A stretch of 64,000 nt of DNA, from positions 62,001 to 126,000 of the forward strand of contig NW_003101658.1 in the NCBI RefSeq assembly GCF_000003855.2, given 5' to 3'. This DNA comes from Blastomyces gilchristii SLH14081 (lineage: Eukaryota > Ascomycota > Eurotiomycetes > Onygenales > Ajellomycetaceae). A program made the translations under genes and the position numbers. Positions 12,469-23,849 of the stretch are shown here, one piece after another; the stretch's first letter is position 1, and each line of letters begins with the position of its first letter. The notes under the pieces were generated by a model that was not told where the DNA came from, searched no databases, and was given only the letters and a program-made list of their open reading frames with translations.

Positions 12469-15378
12469 ATGTTCCCCCACCAATCCGCTCGAACTGGAGT
12501 TCCGTCCCGTAATGCTTTACGTGTCCTACGACAGATAGCTTTAGCTGGATCGACCATTGGTGCCATTGGGGGTTTGTGTGCCGTCGGTACTATTACCTAC
12601 GATATCCACCGCCGAGTCCAGTTTGCCGAACGCATTGTCGAGTCCAAGCGAAGTCTCCAGACGTCATGTCCAAATTACACTGCTGGGGCAGGAGCTGCAA
12701 CGGTGGCTCAAATGATGGAGGCTGCCGAAGCCGGCGAGTTTCTCGGCCTAGCATCATTTAAGAAGAGAGCCGAGCGCCGAAAGCATGAACTTGCCGAGAG
12801 CACTGATGGGAACTTGGATGGCGCGGATAATATGGGTTCCCCGGAATCCCACACAAGAACCATGGACGATGGCATTGGGGCATCGAACGAATCCCTCGAG
12901 GCTGCCCGTCGATCTCCAAGTGCGGTGCCAAACCACTCCCTTCGTTCATCAACACTAGGCCGTTCTCAAGGTTTGGCTCAAGAGCCGTTTCAACCATCAT
13001 TTTTCTTGAACAAATATAAACCGAAATTGAGAAGTGGTAAAGACCTCCGTACGGATCTAGCCTATCCCATGAGCGTTCCGCCTGAATTTCGAGAAAAATA
13101 CCAAAATTTACCACTGAGCGACCCGACTCTAGCCGTCCAGAGACTTCTCGATCATCACTTGTTAGACGAAGCTACTCTAAGGTTCCTACGTGACGTGAAT
13201 TCGAATCGTAAAGGCAACGAGGAAGCGAGAAATGACATTGCCATCCATCTTTTGTACACAAGTTTGCACAGGAACAGGCTCCACCTCGCACAAAAGCTCT
13301 TCTATTGGTTTGAAGCGAACGAGAAGGTCAGTCCCACGATATGGGAGATTATGCTATTGGCAATGTGGAAAAACGGGAGGTTTGAATCGCTGGCCACTTT
13401 GTACCTGAAATACGCCAAAGAGTTTGAACTTACCCCAGTTCTAATGCGGGTGGTACTTAAATCCCTGATAAGCTCACACCGGTTGTCTGAGGCTAAAACT
13501 GTACTATACAAATATATCCGACATGATACTGATTGTGGCGCGTCCGGTATTTATCTTGGAGGACTGTGGAGCAGAACTCGAAGCATCGTCCTCATGGAAA
13601 CACAATTTCGGAAATTGCTAGACACCTTGGCGTCTTGTCGAATCTCTCCTACAGAAAAGCTTTTCGATCCCTTGCTGGGCGCATATGTCGAGTTTGGAAT
13701 GGCCGACAAGGCTGACATGCTTGTTAGAACTATGACAGACGAATACAATATTCCGCTCAAGACGCGAACCCTAGGACTCATTGCATACGGCAAGGCAGTG
13801 AGCTGTGATTGGGATGGAGTGAAAGCCACCCTGGCACGGATGCATGAACTTGGACTATCAACAAACAATCCATTTAGATTCACGCAGATGTTTCACCGCG
13901 TTTTCCTTGAGTTTTGGATTGCAAACTCGGGAGATATGATCTATCAATTTGTTTTTGATGCGATCAATACATATGGACTGGTTCTTGATAAACTGCTTTT
14001 CGATCAAATCATCAAAGCCTTTATACAGAAAGGGACTGTGGAAATGGTGGAGGAAATTTTACAAACTGTCAAAGAGAAGCGCTGGAAGCTCAAGCTGGAA
14101 CGACCGTACTTCATGGAACTTCTCCAGGAAGCGCGTCTATCTGCCAAGTGCAGCCCCGCTGGCTTATGGCGAATGTTCCGTGCGACTGAACAGAAATATG
14201 GCTACGCTGCCACATCACGCCAGGTGCTGGGATATGATGCAACGTCCTTCCCGGTCAATGAATCGGAAAAGAAGCCCAATTCAGAAGAAACTGCAGCCAT
14301 GTGGCGGCGAGCCATGTCTATGCCGGAGTCTTCAAGGCATATTAGACAATTTACACCGTTGCACACACAGATGATGTATTTCATAAATGCGGGAAAACCT
14401 GAATTATCCCTGACTTCGTTCCAGGACGCCAAAAAGTCTGGTATGGTCATGAAACACCTACACCTGGATTTGGCCGTTACTGCCAGCATTCTACTCCACG
14501 GCGATACACGGGATGCGAAGGCAATTCTACAAGAATTCGACACCATTCAGCTCCCCGGTAAGCCTGTTACATCGCAATTCTTCCAGGCCATAATGCGAGC
14601 AAGCGAAATGGACGAGATAGAAGCAGTTAAAATGGCAGTCTTGAACTACTACCACATCCGACAACAGAAACTCATGCCCGTTAAGCACCACGTGGCATCC
14701 ACCATCGCAGCTCGACTCCTCGATATCGGCAATAATGATGCAGTGCTCGAACTGTTCCGGACAATCAACAAATCAAAATACACCGCCTTCGCGCCATTCG
14801 ATCCTGTTGCGATAAAATTCATCGCCCGGGCATTTTATCGCACGGGCAACTTCGAGGGTGTTAGATGGGCGATATTTACAGGGCTCAAACGACATTCCGC
14901 AGTCAACCGTGCCCTTTGCGACGAGATCAGTTTCATGGTTTCAAAATCGAAGGATTACTTTCCCCTGCCAAGCAAATACACTAGAGAAAGCTTCGATCGG
15001 GAGATAGAGCATATCGCAAAATTGGCACGGATTCTACGCCACACATTCAAGGCTAGGAAGTTCGGGCCAGATCGCTTTATTTCGTTCCCGGAAGCCATTG
15101 AAGTACTGAAGGATAATATCCGGGCACCTGATGCGACCGGTGGCTCTGGTAACGGCTCGGAGAAGGGGCCACGGCTCCAGGGGTATAAATTTGAGGACTT
15201 GCTATACACGGATTACATTGTCAGGAACTGGAAGGAACGGGCGGAATTGGAGAAATGTTTCTCGCCGGATGCGGCTGAGGAAGGGGATTGGAGTGAAAAG
15301 GGCGTCTTCGCGGACGGAGCGGAGGATCCTTTTGGAGAACCATTGGCGGAGGAATCAGTGCGGCCGGGTGTCGTATGA
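12469..15378 (+). CDS. Pentatricopeptide-repeat (PPR)-type mitochondrial protein
   Basis: A single uninterrupted exon of 969 codons. The N terminus is rich in Arg/Ser/Ala with almost no acids over ~30 residues (MFPHQSARTGVPSRNALRVL), followed by a Gly/Ala-rich hydrophobic patch (AGSTIGAIGGLCAVGTITYD). This fits a mitochondrial presequence, possibly with a membrane-contact segment. Residues ~60-200 are low-complexity and charged. From about residue 250 to 800 the sequence is a run of degenerate helix pairs spaced about 35 residues apart (for example PTIWEIMLLAMWKNGRFES; GLIAYGKAVSCDWDGVKATL), typical of fungal PPR proteins that bind organellar RNA. The C-terminal ~150 residues are charged and not repeat-like. 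It probably acts in mitochondrial mRNA stability or translation, as the fungal PPR proteins Cya5/Pet309 do, but the target RNA cannot be told and orthology is not claimed. The length is large but normal for such proteins. Confidence 0.8.
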   Translation: MFPHQSARTGVPSRNALRVLRQIALAGSTIGAIGGLCAVGTITYDIHRRVQFAERIVESKRSLQTSCPNYTAGAGAATVAQMMEAAEAGEFLGLASFKKRAERRKHELAESTDGNLDGADNMGSPESHTRTMDDGIGASNESLEAARRSPSAVPNHSLRSSTLGRSQGLAQEPFQPSFFLNKYKPKLRSGKDLRTDLAYPMSVPPEFREKYQNLPLSDPTLAVQRLLDHHLLDEATLRFLRDVNSNRKGNEEARNDIAIHLLYTSLHRNRLHLAQKLFYWFEANEKVSPTIWEIMLLAMWKNGRFESLATLYLKYAKEFELTPVLMRVVLKSLISSHRLSEAKTVLYKYIRHDTDCGASGIYLGGLWSRTRSIVLMETQFRKLLDTLASCRISPTEKLFDPLLGAYVEFGMADKADMLVRTMTDEYNIPLKTRTLGLIAYGKAVSCDWDGVKATLARMHELGLSTNNPFRFTQMFHRVFLEFWIANSGDMIYQFVFDAINTYGLVLDKLLFDQIIKAFIQKGTVEMVEEILQTVKEKRWKLKLERPYFMELLQEARLSAKCSPAGLWRMFRATEQKYGYAATSRQVLGYDATSFPVNESEKKPNSEETAAMWRRAMSMPESSRHIRQFTPLHTQMMYFINAGKPELSLTSFQDAKKSGMVMKHLHLDLAVTASILLHGDTRDAKAILQEFDTIQLPGKPVTSQFFQAIMRASEMDEIEAVKMAVLNYYHIRQQKLMPVKHHVASTIAARLLDIGNNDAVLELFRTINKSKYTAFAPFDPVAIKFIARAFYRTGNFEGVRWAIFTGLKRHSAVNRALCDEISFMVSKSKDYFPLPSKYTRESFDREIEHIAKLARILRHTFKARKFGPDRFISFPEAIEVLKDNIRAPDATGGSGNGSEKGPRLQGYKFEDLLYTDYIVRNWKERAELEKCFSPDAAEEGDWSEKGVFADGAEDPFGEPLAEESVRPGVV

Positions 15379-15910
15379 GCCTCCTCTTTTCCTTTTCCTG
15401 TATATTGTCAGAGTAACTATCCTGGCGTTGGTAATGGCCCTTTCTTTTTATATATCTACTCTTTCATGTCTATTTTCCTATGTATGTACATGTACTAGTA
15501 TGCAAGGTTGCGGGTTTTCTTCTTTTGCCTCTCTTCTCTCTTCTTGTTCTTTAATGCAGGAACTAGTGGCCGGCTGAGCCTCATAGCTTCCGCTGCACTG
15601 GGCCTGTCAGAAAATAGCAGGCGGGTGCTTCAACTAACGTACGATATGTTGTCACCAGAAAGGCTAGATTACTTTCCCATGATGTGACCCTTCTTAGTTT
15701 GATATTGCAATAAATAAATGTTCATAGGCTCTAGATTTCCCTCCTGACTCCTTTACGGTATTATTTGCAGCCCTGTCAAGATTTTCTATTGTTAGCAAAA
15801 TTAGCATGGCGGCGGTGGCAACCACCAGTCGTACGAGTCCCGTCCCGCAGCAACAAAAGAATTTGGTTTTCCGCTAGCAAAATGACAATCGAACAATCAC
15901 ATGCTTGTAA
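15379..15910. other. 3' region of the PPR gene and start of the erg1 upstream region
   Basis: No gene is supported. A plus-strand frame continuing to 15577 is an alternative frame of the PPR gene that runs on into 3' UTR. A GTACATGTAC palindrome lies at 15486-15495. Confidence 0.4.
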
Positions 15911-15921
15911 GTCACGCCACT
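15911..15921 (+). promoter_or_regulatory. Sterol regulatory element (SREBP/SrbA-type site) upstream of erg1
   Basis: GTCACGCCACT matches at every position the SrbA motif I recall from Aspergillus, (A/G)TCA(T/C/G)(C/G)CCAC(T/C), and is close to the vertebrate SRE ATCACnCCAC. It lies 299 bp before the erg1 ATG. Squalene epoxidase is a known sterol- and oxygen-regulated SREBP target in fungi. A short motif may occur by chance, but its place upstream of a known target raises its weight. Confidence 0.6.
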
Positions 15922-15975
15922 CTTTGTGCCAAGCCCATGACTAATCGTTCCTATCCTGTTTTAAAGGCCCTTCCG

Positions 15976-15980
15976 CCAAT
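15976..15980 (+). promoter_or_regulatory. CCAAT box upstream of erg1
   Basis: A CCAAT pentamer 55 bp downstream of the SRE match and 240 bp before the ATG. The fungal CCAAT-binding complex is known to co-regulate ergosterol genes with SrbA. A pentamer alone is weak evidence. Confidence 0.4.
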
Positions 15981-16219
15981 CACAGCCCGCAGCCTGCCCC
16001 TGTCACAATGTTTAGGCGGAAGTTTCGTCCCCAGCAAGAGTCCTTCCAAGACAAATAAATCTATTCTCGTCCTCAATTCTCCGATTCCTCGCCCGCAACC
16101 CCCTATATCTACCTCCAGAAATTATGCCGTTTCGGCTCCCCATCATTACACGCTGCTAATATACCTTTTCAGCTTCACCTCGCGCAGATAAACGTTCGAT
16201 CGTTCGCGATCCAAGCAGC

Positions 16220-17789
16220 ATGGCCATACCTCCCCGATTACCTAACGGCAACGGCGTCCTCAAGACCCCTAGAGTTTACTCGGACGAAGGCGAGCGGCGG
16301 CGATGCGAGCACCATGAGGCAGACGTTGTGATAGTGGGCGCTGGAATTGCTGGCTGTGCACTAGCCGTCACATTGGGAAAACAAGGGCGCAGCGTGCTTC
16401 TCCTGGAGAGGTCGTTGAAAGAACCAGACCGCATCGTTGGCGAGCTATTACAACCGGGAGGCGTGCGAGCGCTGGAGAAGCTGGGGTTGGGCCATTGTTT
16501 GGAGGATATCGATGCCATTGAGTGCCATGGCATGAACGTGATCTATCATGGGACTGAGGTGCCTATCCTGTATCCTAAGGATGAGCAAGGCGCGCCGTTC
16601 AAAGGTCGCTCTTTTCACCATGGCCGCTTCATCATGCGCCTACGCGAGTCGGCGAGGGTGACGCCTAATGTCACCATTGTTGAAACTACGGCTGTCTCGG
16701 TCATCCATTCATCGACAGATAATGAGGTGCTGGGTGTCCAATGCACCACCGATGGGCAGAAGGATTACTTCTTTGCCCCATTGACTTTCATTGCGGATGG
16801 ATACGCTTCCAAGTTCCGCAAACAATACCTGCCTACAACACCTCGAGTGAAGTCGAAATTCTGGGGCCTGGAGCTCATAGACGCAGAGCTTCCTCGGAAG
16901 AATTTTGGCCATGTCGTGTTACCGGATGGCCCTCCTGTCCTTCTATATCAGATCGGTACACGTGAGACGAGAATATTAGTCGACATTCCTGAAAACCTAC
17001 CCTCCGCATCGGTACAGAACGGCGGCGTCAAGGGCCATTTACGAAGTGTTGTCCTCCCCTCCCTCCCCAAATGCGTGCAGCCATCCTTCGCGAAAGCACT
17101 AGAGAAAGGCGGTCTGCGGTCCATGCCCAATTCTTTCCTTCCCTCTACCACAAACAAGACGCCCGGCCTAGTATTTCTGGGCGATTCGTTGAATATGCGA
17201 CACCCATTGACAGGAGGTGGAATGACGGTTGCGTTCAACGACGTTGTCCTTCTCCGCACCCTCCTCAGCCCCGAAAACGTCCCCGATTTCACCAATAAAC
17301 AACAAGTCCTGAAACAAATGTCCAAGTTCCACTGGGAACGGAAGGGACTGACAAGCGTCATTAACATCCTGGCGCAAGCATTATACAGCCTCTACGCTGC
17401 AAATGGTATGTTACTTCCTTTCTCCGTACGCACTTTTTTCACTTTCCCTGGACCCTATTTCTCTGGACGCTTAAGTAGAGGTATCAATTCTCGCTCTTAA
17501 CCTACCCATCTTTTATACAGACCCCTACCTCAAAGCCCTCCAACTAGGCTGCTTCCGCTACTTGCAAATGGGTCTGGTAGACGGGCCCATCGCCCTCCTT
17601 GCAGGTGTCACCCCACGCCCATGGGTTCTCCTTCGACATTTCTACTCCGTCGCTTTCCTCTCGATATGGGATTTCGCCCGCAGCCAACCAGCCTACATAT
17701 TCCCCGTAACTTTCTTCGAATGTTTTATCGTCTTCTGGACAGCTTGTCGAGTTATTTTCCCATACATTTTCGCTGAGGTTCGAAGTTAA
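16220..17789 (+). CDS. erg1: Squalene monooxygenase (squalene epoxidase), ergosterol synthesis
   Basis: Two exons (16220-17405, 17521-17789) joined by a GT-AG intron give 484 residues, the usual fungal length. The enzyme converts squalene to 2,3-oxidosqualene using O2, FAD and NADPH-P450 reductase, in the endoplasmic reticulum and lipid droplets. It is the target of allylamine antifungals. Visible motifs: FAD dinucleotide fold VVIVGAGIAGCALAV (residues 37-51) with the Glu-Arg pair of LLLER (60-64); RIVGELLQPGG (71-81); and the second FAD motif GLVFLGDSLNMRHPLTGGG (316-334). The C-terminal membrane-associated helices are on exon 2 (LRHFYSVAFLSIWDF; VIFPYIF). The segment QALYSLYAAN (386-395) has Leu388 and Tyr392 where dermatophyte and yeast enzymes, as I recall them, carry Leu and Phe at positions tied to terbinafine resistance. 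Upstream DNA carries an SRE match and a CCAAT box. The N terminus is short and lacks the long membrane leader of animal enzymes, as expected in fungi. Confidence 0.96.
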
Positions 17790-20276
17790 GAAAAAAAAGC
17801 AAATAGAATAAAGGCTACTTGAGAAGAGAACGGAGCGTTAGATCTCTGTATAGGACCTCGAGTGTGTGATTGACCTTTTCCCAATATCCCTTGCAACGAC
17901 CAGAAAGAGATAGACCGTCTCGCTCAATCATCTTTGCAACATTCTTGTTCTTGAAACATGCTTTAAGCCCCTTGGAGATTTCTGTACATGTAACTGTATA
18001 TTCCATTGCTGTAGCCAGTTTTCGGTGCGTGAGTGTGGACCATGTTTACACCCATATAAACCCCTCTAATCCCGCCTTTCTCTTGATCGCCATCAACATA
18101 GTCCACTTTGCAGGATGCACCCGAGTTTTCGGGCTTGTTTTTTTCGTGTCCAACTTAGCCTACGCTGCCATATCTTGTTTAATGACTTGCATCTTTTCTA
18201 TTCATATTCCCCCCCCCTTTTTTTCCCTGTTTATTCACACCATGTATTATTTAAAGATCTACCCCCCCCCTCTCCTTCTCCGTCCTTTTCTCTTTTCTGT
18301 TCTTTTCTTTTCTTTCCTTTTTTTCCGAGTCTCCTATCTACGATTGTACTTAAGCCATAAACCTCTAGCCCGGATGTGTTCGCCATTATGTTACGATAAT
18401 AAACCTCATTAATGCACCCCGGGTATTCAAATACGACGGCGCTTATGTATTATCTCAATCTCTTGACCTTTGTTGTGATACAATGGAATATTGTAAATCT
18501 GAGTCCTTGAGTAATTTATACAACCCTTCGTTCCTTCCTTCAATTCACTTCGTGTTCACCTTGTAACATACTATCCGAGGCTTCCTCTACTCCTTCGTTA
18601 GAGAATAGAGGACTTGCATGTATATATGTAAAAGTCTCCTAGAGAGTAGAGAGGAAATCAAAGGAGAAATAAATAATAAATTTTAGGACTTTGTCAATTT
18701 ATAGTTTTAATAATTGTATTGTTGTATTCTTCGTAACTACTAGAAAGTTTGAAAAAAAAATAAAAATAAAAAAATTCGGAATAGAATAATGTTAAAACAA
18801 CTGGAGAAAATTAAAGAACACACACAACGGAGGGAAAATGAAACCCCCCCCCACGGTAATCTTTATATAATGATGATGCAGAGTGGTAACAGTAGAAACC
18901 AAACAATTTAAGCAAGTTAAGTGATGACATAGAAACATAGCAGAATGAAGATAGAAAATAGTATAAAAAATAAAAAAGCCATACAGGTGTAACAAGCAAT
19001 TTTGATACTGATAGGCCGAGTGATGAATGACAAACAATGATACCTGTAAAATCCAACTTGAAAAGGAGCAAAAAAAAGGACAAAGAATATCCGACAAGGA
19101 AGCAGATAAGACACACGCTGACACAAGAACAATCAATCAGGAACATTGAAATGGAACTGGATAATCATGACTAATGCGCAATGTAATATGGTAAAAGTAA
19201 GTCATGTTTTCAAACGCAAAGAGGACACCGGTATGAGATATGAATAATGTACGGTACTAAAGAGCAAAAACGGAACAGGGGATTAAGGACAAGAAGGGGG
19301 GAATCCGACCCTGAAGAGCAGTGGGAAAAATAAAGGTTGCAGTAAAAGGACATCAAGAAATTTCTTCGAAAGGGGGAAGTTAAAAAAAAGAAAAGAAAAA
19401 ACCTCCCACATCTGAATAGACAAAGAAAAATGAAAGGAAAATATCATTTCTTCGGCTCTTTTCTTGCAAACTAAAAAGGAAAAAAAAAAAAAAAAAACAT
19501 GCCAAAAAAGATCTCAACAAAAAACGCACTCGTTTCATGACTGTGCAGAAAGAGGGAAATGTATAGTTATGGAAAGTGTAAAAAAAAGAAAAAAAAAAAA
19601 AAGGCAAAAAGACAACCGAGGTAATTTCTCCCAGAGATATTTTATTTTCCATTCCTGATCCTTCCTTTGCATTTCTCCTTGCTATCTTCGTGAACTCTGC
19701 TCTCTTTGCGACCATTATCCTTCTTGTTCTCCTTTGAAGCATCCTACACAAGTAATCCTCCTTCTGGTCGACTAACGCGACCGTGGCGGTGAGCCGATGG
19801 TAGGATATCACTACTAAAGTGTTTTGTTGCCTTTTTTTGCTCATAAGATAAATCACACTCCAGCGGCGTATTGATACACGTGGATGGATACGACATAAAG
19901 CTGCACGGCCACATGACATGCGTAGAAAGGTGGTTGATATCACGTCTTGCCTTCAAGAGCCGCTTCGTAGAGGCCTCATACCGTCGAGTGAGGTTGATGA
20001 AATAAAATGAGCCTCCTCATCTGAGGCGAAGCCGTATGAGCAAGTCATTGGGTGGCATCTTTTTTGGGAAGCCGACATTTAGCTGTTTCTTTTCAAGGTA
20101 TCGTACAGCGCATTGGCAGTGACTCTTAAGGAGCAAGCGCAAAGTAAAAAATGGCGGTTAAGTTTGCGGGTGAAAACAGAGCCACCCTGGCGATAATAAT
20201 CATAAAATCACATCCACATCATAATCTGGAGTGAGGTCGCAATGACCCGCAGCTGAAATAAAATATTTGTCCCACA
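17790..20276. other. 2.5 kb convergent intergenic region, low complexity
   Basis: No gene supported. The region is AT-rich, with C runs (18211-18218, 18261-18269, 18845-18853), T/C tracts and A tracts near 19470-19497 and 19580-19602. Several frames across it are Phe- or Lys-rich translations of these tracts. A 63-codon minus frame at 17815-18006 has ordinary composition but no motif; it lies directly after erg1 and is left unannotated. A TGTACATGTA element lies at 17983-17992. Confidence 0.45.
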
Positions 20277-23200
20277 TCAGCCACCTTTCCTCAATGACAC
20301 ATCAGTTGGGAGAGGCTCGACGCCATTGGAAAGGTTATGTGCTGGTTCTGCAGTGGCTTTGTTCCCCTTTTTGTTCTTCTTCTTCGTCATTTGCCAACCA
20401 GTAGAGCCTGATCCAGCATGGTGATGATGCTCGTTTCCACCGGCTCCATTAGTAGATGATGGCACGCCATTGGGTTTTCGATGGTGGGCATCCGTCTGCT
20501 TCTCTTTGTTATTGTCTGACTGATGGTGAGTGCTGACAGAATCATGGCGTCCCCGCTGTCTGTTCCTGTGGCTCGATCCATTGGTTTTTTCAGAATCTAC
20601 GCCATTTGCTCGTCGTTTTGTAGTTGGTGAAGCAGTTCGCGTTTCTTTTACCGGGGAGAGAGCAGACAAGGGATTAGCTGACTGGATAAAGTTATCATAT
20701 GGACCATGGTGCTCTTTTTCAAGCAGTCGACTTTCCGCACTATATGTGTATTGTTTTGGCCCCTTGTAATGATTCATTTTCATCTTCCCGTGTGAATCCG
20801 GTGAGCGGCCGGTATCGGATATTTGATGTCTTTGGAGCCTTTCTGACAAGGTGAGGTGACCATTTAGCGAAGCACCCTTAGTACTGGTAGAATCCCAACC
20901 GTTCATATGAGGTTGCGATTGATTAGCTTGTCCACCCCGTCCGAGGGCCTTTTCATATTCCTCATCAAAGGGGACATGGTCTGGCAACCCTTGGGAGAGT
21001 GTGTCTGATGCACTACCAGGAGTATCAAACGGCCTATCTTCGGATGCCGAAGTGCTGAGACTCATGGGCACGAAATGATCTTGATTTTCTGTTGGCAACG
21101 AGTTGTGGCGGTCGCCGATCGGGATGGAGCCATCAACGATGAGCGGACCTCGATCCTTTTGGGACTTGGGTCGACCGCAGGGTTGATTATTTTTTGAACG
21201 CCTGCTATGGTCAGGCACGTGGGCATATTCCGTGGGGGGGCTGGTCTTTTCAGTAGAAGTCCTCACGGTATGATGATACTCCGCTTGATTCCGGAGGTGT
21301 GAGAACAGTCCGCTGTTTTGGATTGCCAACCCGGTGGCTATAGAATGGGGAGATGTCATTGGAAGATTAAGGGTTGTCTGAGATTGAGGGGAATCTCCTA
21401 AATAATAGCCAACGTACTCTGAGGCTCGATTTTCGTCCATATACGGTCTTGCAAACATAGGAATGCCGTTTGTGATAGGTGCTTCGGGTTCAGCACCTGC
21501 CCTCTTTGGAGAAGCTGGTGGCAGTCTTGAGATTGGCGTATGAGGAGCTTCACCCGGAGGTACGGACTGATATATGCCACCAAAGTTTTGTACCACTGGA
21601 GATTGTAAAGGCCGTGCAGGTTGGGATTGAGCTCGCAGCGATCCGCGAGGGGAACCATTCGCAACCGAGGATCGTCGATGATTACGACGAGCGTCAGAAG
21701 GGGCCGCAGCCATGGAGGGAGATGGTGGGTCTGTGTTGGTTCCCTGGGGAGTGGGAAGGGATATTGGAATGAAAGAAGGGTTATAAAATACGTGCTGCCG
21801 AACAGGCGCGCTTAAAGGCGGGTGATTTACAGTTCCGGCTCGGGCTCTTGAATTTTCATCTGGACCAGATGGGTCTTGCTGTTGAAACGGAAACTGCAGA
21901 TACGGCTGTCGAAGTAGGGTTGGAGGTGGCCTGCCACTAATGAGCGCTTGATTTTGAAGTTGCATTCGCAACTCCTGCTCTTGAGCTTGCAGGATTTGTA
22001 TTTGCTGATAAAGATGGTCATGGAGTAAGTACTGCGCCTGCTGTGCCTGTTGGGCTTGGAGTGCAATATCTGCTGCGAATGATGGATTTGTATGTCGAGC
22101 GTTGTTAGGGCGGTTCGCACTGCTTGAGGGCCGGCGGCCAGTGTTTTGTCCCCGATTATAGTGAGTATTATGGCGACCTCCTCTGCCTCCCCCTCTGCCT
22201 CCGCGCGAAGAAATAGCAGGAGTAGGTGCGAGTATTGGTCGTGGCTGAGGTGGCGGTCTTTCCCAATTGCGTTCTTCCTCAGGAGGATACTCATATTGCT
22301 CACAGCACTCGTCCAATTTCCCCTCAGATACCGCAATAAACGCCCGCCGTAATTCCAGATGCAATCCACGGAAAGAGGTATCATCTGCGGTATTGCCAAG
22401 ATTCCGCGATGTATTGAACGGCTCCTCCACACAGAGGCGATTATTCTGTAGAAGATGCCAGCCTTTCCCTTCTTTCGATATCAACGTACCCTTCCGGACT
22501 GACATGACTTTTGTTTCATAATCAATTTCATGCCCATAATACCGAAAAAACTGGAAGAGAAGTTGGCCCAAGGTCGATTTGTTCTCCTTCCCGAATCCAG
22601 CAAGCTTTTCGAGGTCATCGTCAAACGACGAACCCGAACCACCTGTATCGTTAGTATTTTTGGCACATCTTTCTTGTAAACTAGGTAAGATGGGGATAGT
22701 CCTCGTTTGGAGAAAGTTGATTATCAGACATATCCATGTATAAGAACTCAGAGTTCCACCAAGAGCTGAAGAGATATCGAGTCAGTAACGTGCCAACAAG
22801 TAGGGCCTATCCGCTAAGAACGACTTACCGGCATCATTCAGTATCCGTCTTTTAGTCCAGTACTTAACAATCATTGCTAAGGGTCGTACTCGTTCATCGA
22901 TCTCAACATATGTTCGGATCATTCGAGTATTCTCGAGAGCAAGGGTGTTGTTGACGTTCATATCGCATGCCAATCGCAGTTCGGGATCCCAGATTTTCAC
23001 AATCGGAACTCTTGCATGAGAAACGCAAACAACTCGTTCCATGCCACCTGGAGAGAAGTGTCAGCTGATGTAATGCCAGGGAAAATCATCTAGGGTCCAG
23101 TTCATACTTTTAGCAAGAAAGTCAGCCAGTATGCAAACCTTCTCAAGCTCCTTGTAGGTTGTAGTAATGCAAATGTCAACTAGGGTAATGGAAAAATTAG

Positions 23201-23849
23201 TCAACTGCATTCATTATTTCCGTCCTCGCAAATCCTTACCATCGGAATCACTTGAACAGAGCTTGTTTCCAGATGATCCAAACACATGAACTCGAATGTT
23301 GTTCCCCGGCCATTGTTTATTCAGCAATTTTTCCAGCTTGTTCACAAACTTTGACCGTCTCTGTTCGCTTTCCTCAGACGGCAGCAACCTATGATAAAGT
23401 TCTCTCATATCGCCAGAGAGCTTTTTCTCGTCAGCGGGATCCAGCTGTTCCTTGAGCGGACCCGATTCCCTGGGTAAGAGTTCGCTCCCCAGCGAATACG
23501 GAATCCGCCGCCGGAAATGGGCCATCCCAGTCTCATATTTACAACCTCCATAGGGCCGTCGTAGTGATGGGAGTAAGTGCGTAGACTCTGAGTGGGTAGA
23601 TCGTGGAGAACTGCTCCTGCGGTTCGGTGAAGGGGATCTCGAGACGAACTGGAGGTCGCGAGGGTGGTGATAAGGAGTAGACGGCAATGAGCTCGAGTGT
23701 TGCGAAGTAAAAGAGGATTTGAGAGGAATGTGTCGCGAAAGGTCGGCGGGGATGGCCCACGCCATTTCGGAAGACGTATTAGACGCTATCGGTGAGACGT
23801 CACCTGTGATGTGAGATGAACCGGCATTCCCATAGATACGTGATTTCAT
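20277..23849 (-). CDS. Cid1-family nucleotidyltransferase (non-canonical poly(A)/poly(U) polymerase) with long disordered tail
   Basis: Four exons, in transcript order: 23849-23240, 23179-23108, 23047-22829 and 22765-20277, all GT-AG with matching phases, giving 1129 residues. The catalytic half (~130-450) has the Pol-beta signature: VFGSSGNKLCSS followed by the Asp pair Asp203/Asp205 in DSDVDICI, split by intron 1. The central palm segment follows (ERVVCVSHARVPIVKIWD), then the helical domain (RVRPLAMIVKYWTKRRIL; GTLSSYTWICLIINFLQ) and the PAP/25A-associated domain (LGQLLFQFFRYYGHEIDY). The remaining ~680 residues are disordered. They contain an RGG-type block (GGRGGGRGGRHN), a Gln-rich helix (residues ~575-600, QQAQQAQQAQYLL) and a Lys-rich end (MTKKKNKKGNK). 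Such enzymes add U or mixed tails to mRNA ends; in Aspergillus nidulans CutA/CutB of this class mark mRNA for decapping. Which activity this one has cannot be read directly. RGG, Gln-rich and Lys-rich parts suggest RNA or RNP-granule binding. Confidence 0.88.

Noticed and set aside
17815..18006. 63-codon minus frame downstream of erg1
   Set aside because: Composition is protein-like, but it is short, without family, and overlaps the expected erg1 3' UTR in antisense.
18792..19943. Several Phe/Leu/Cys-rich minus frames
   Set aside because: They are translations of A/T tracts and homopolymers.
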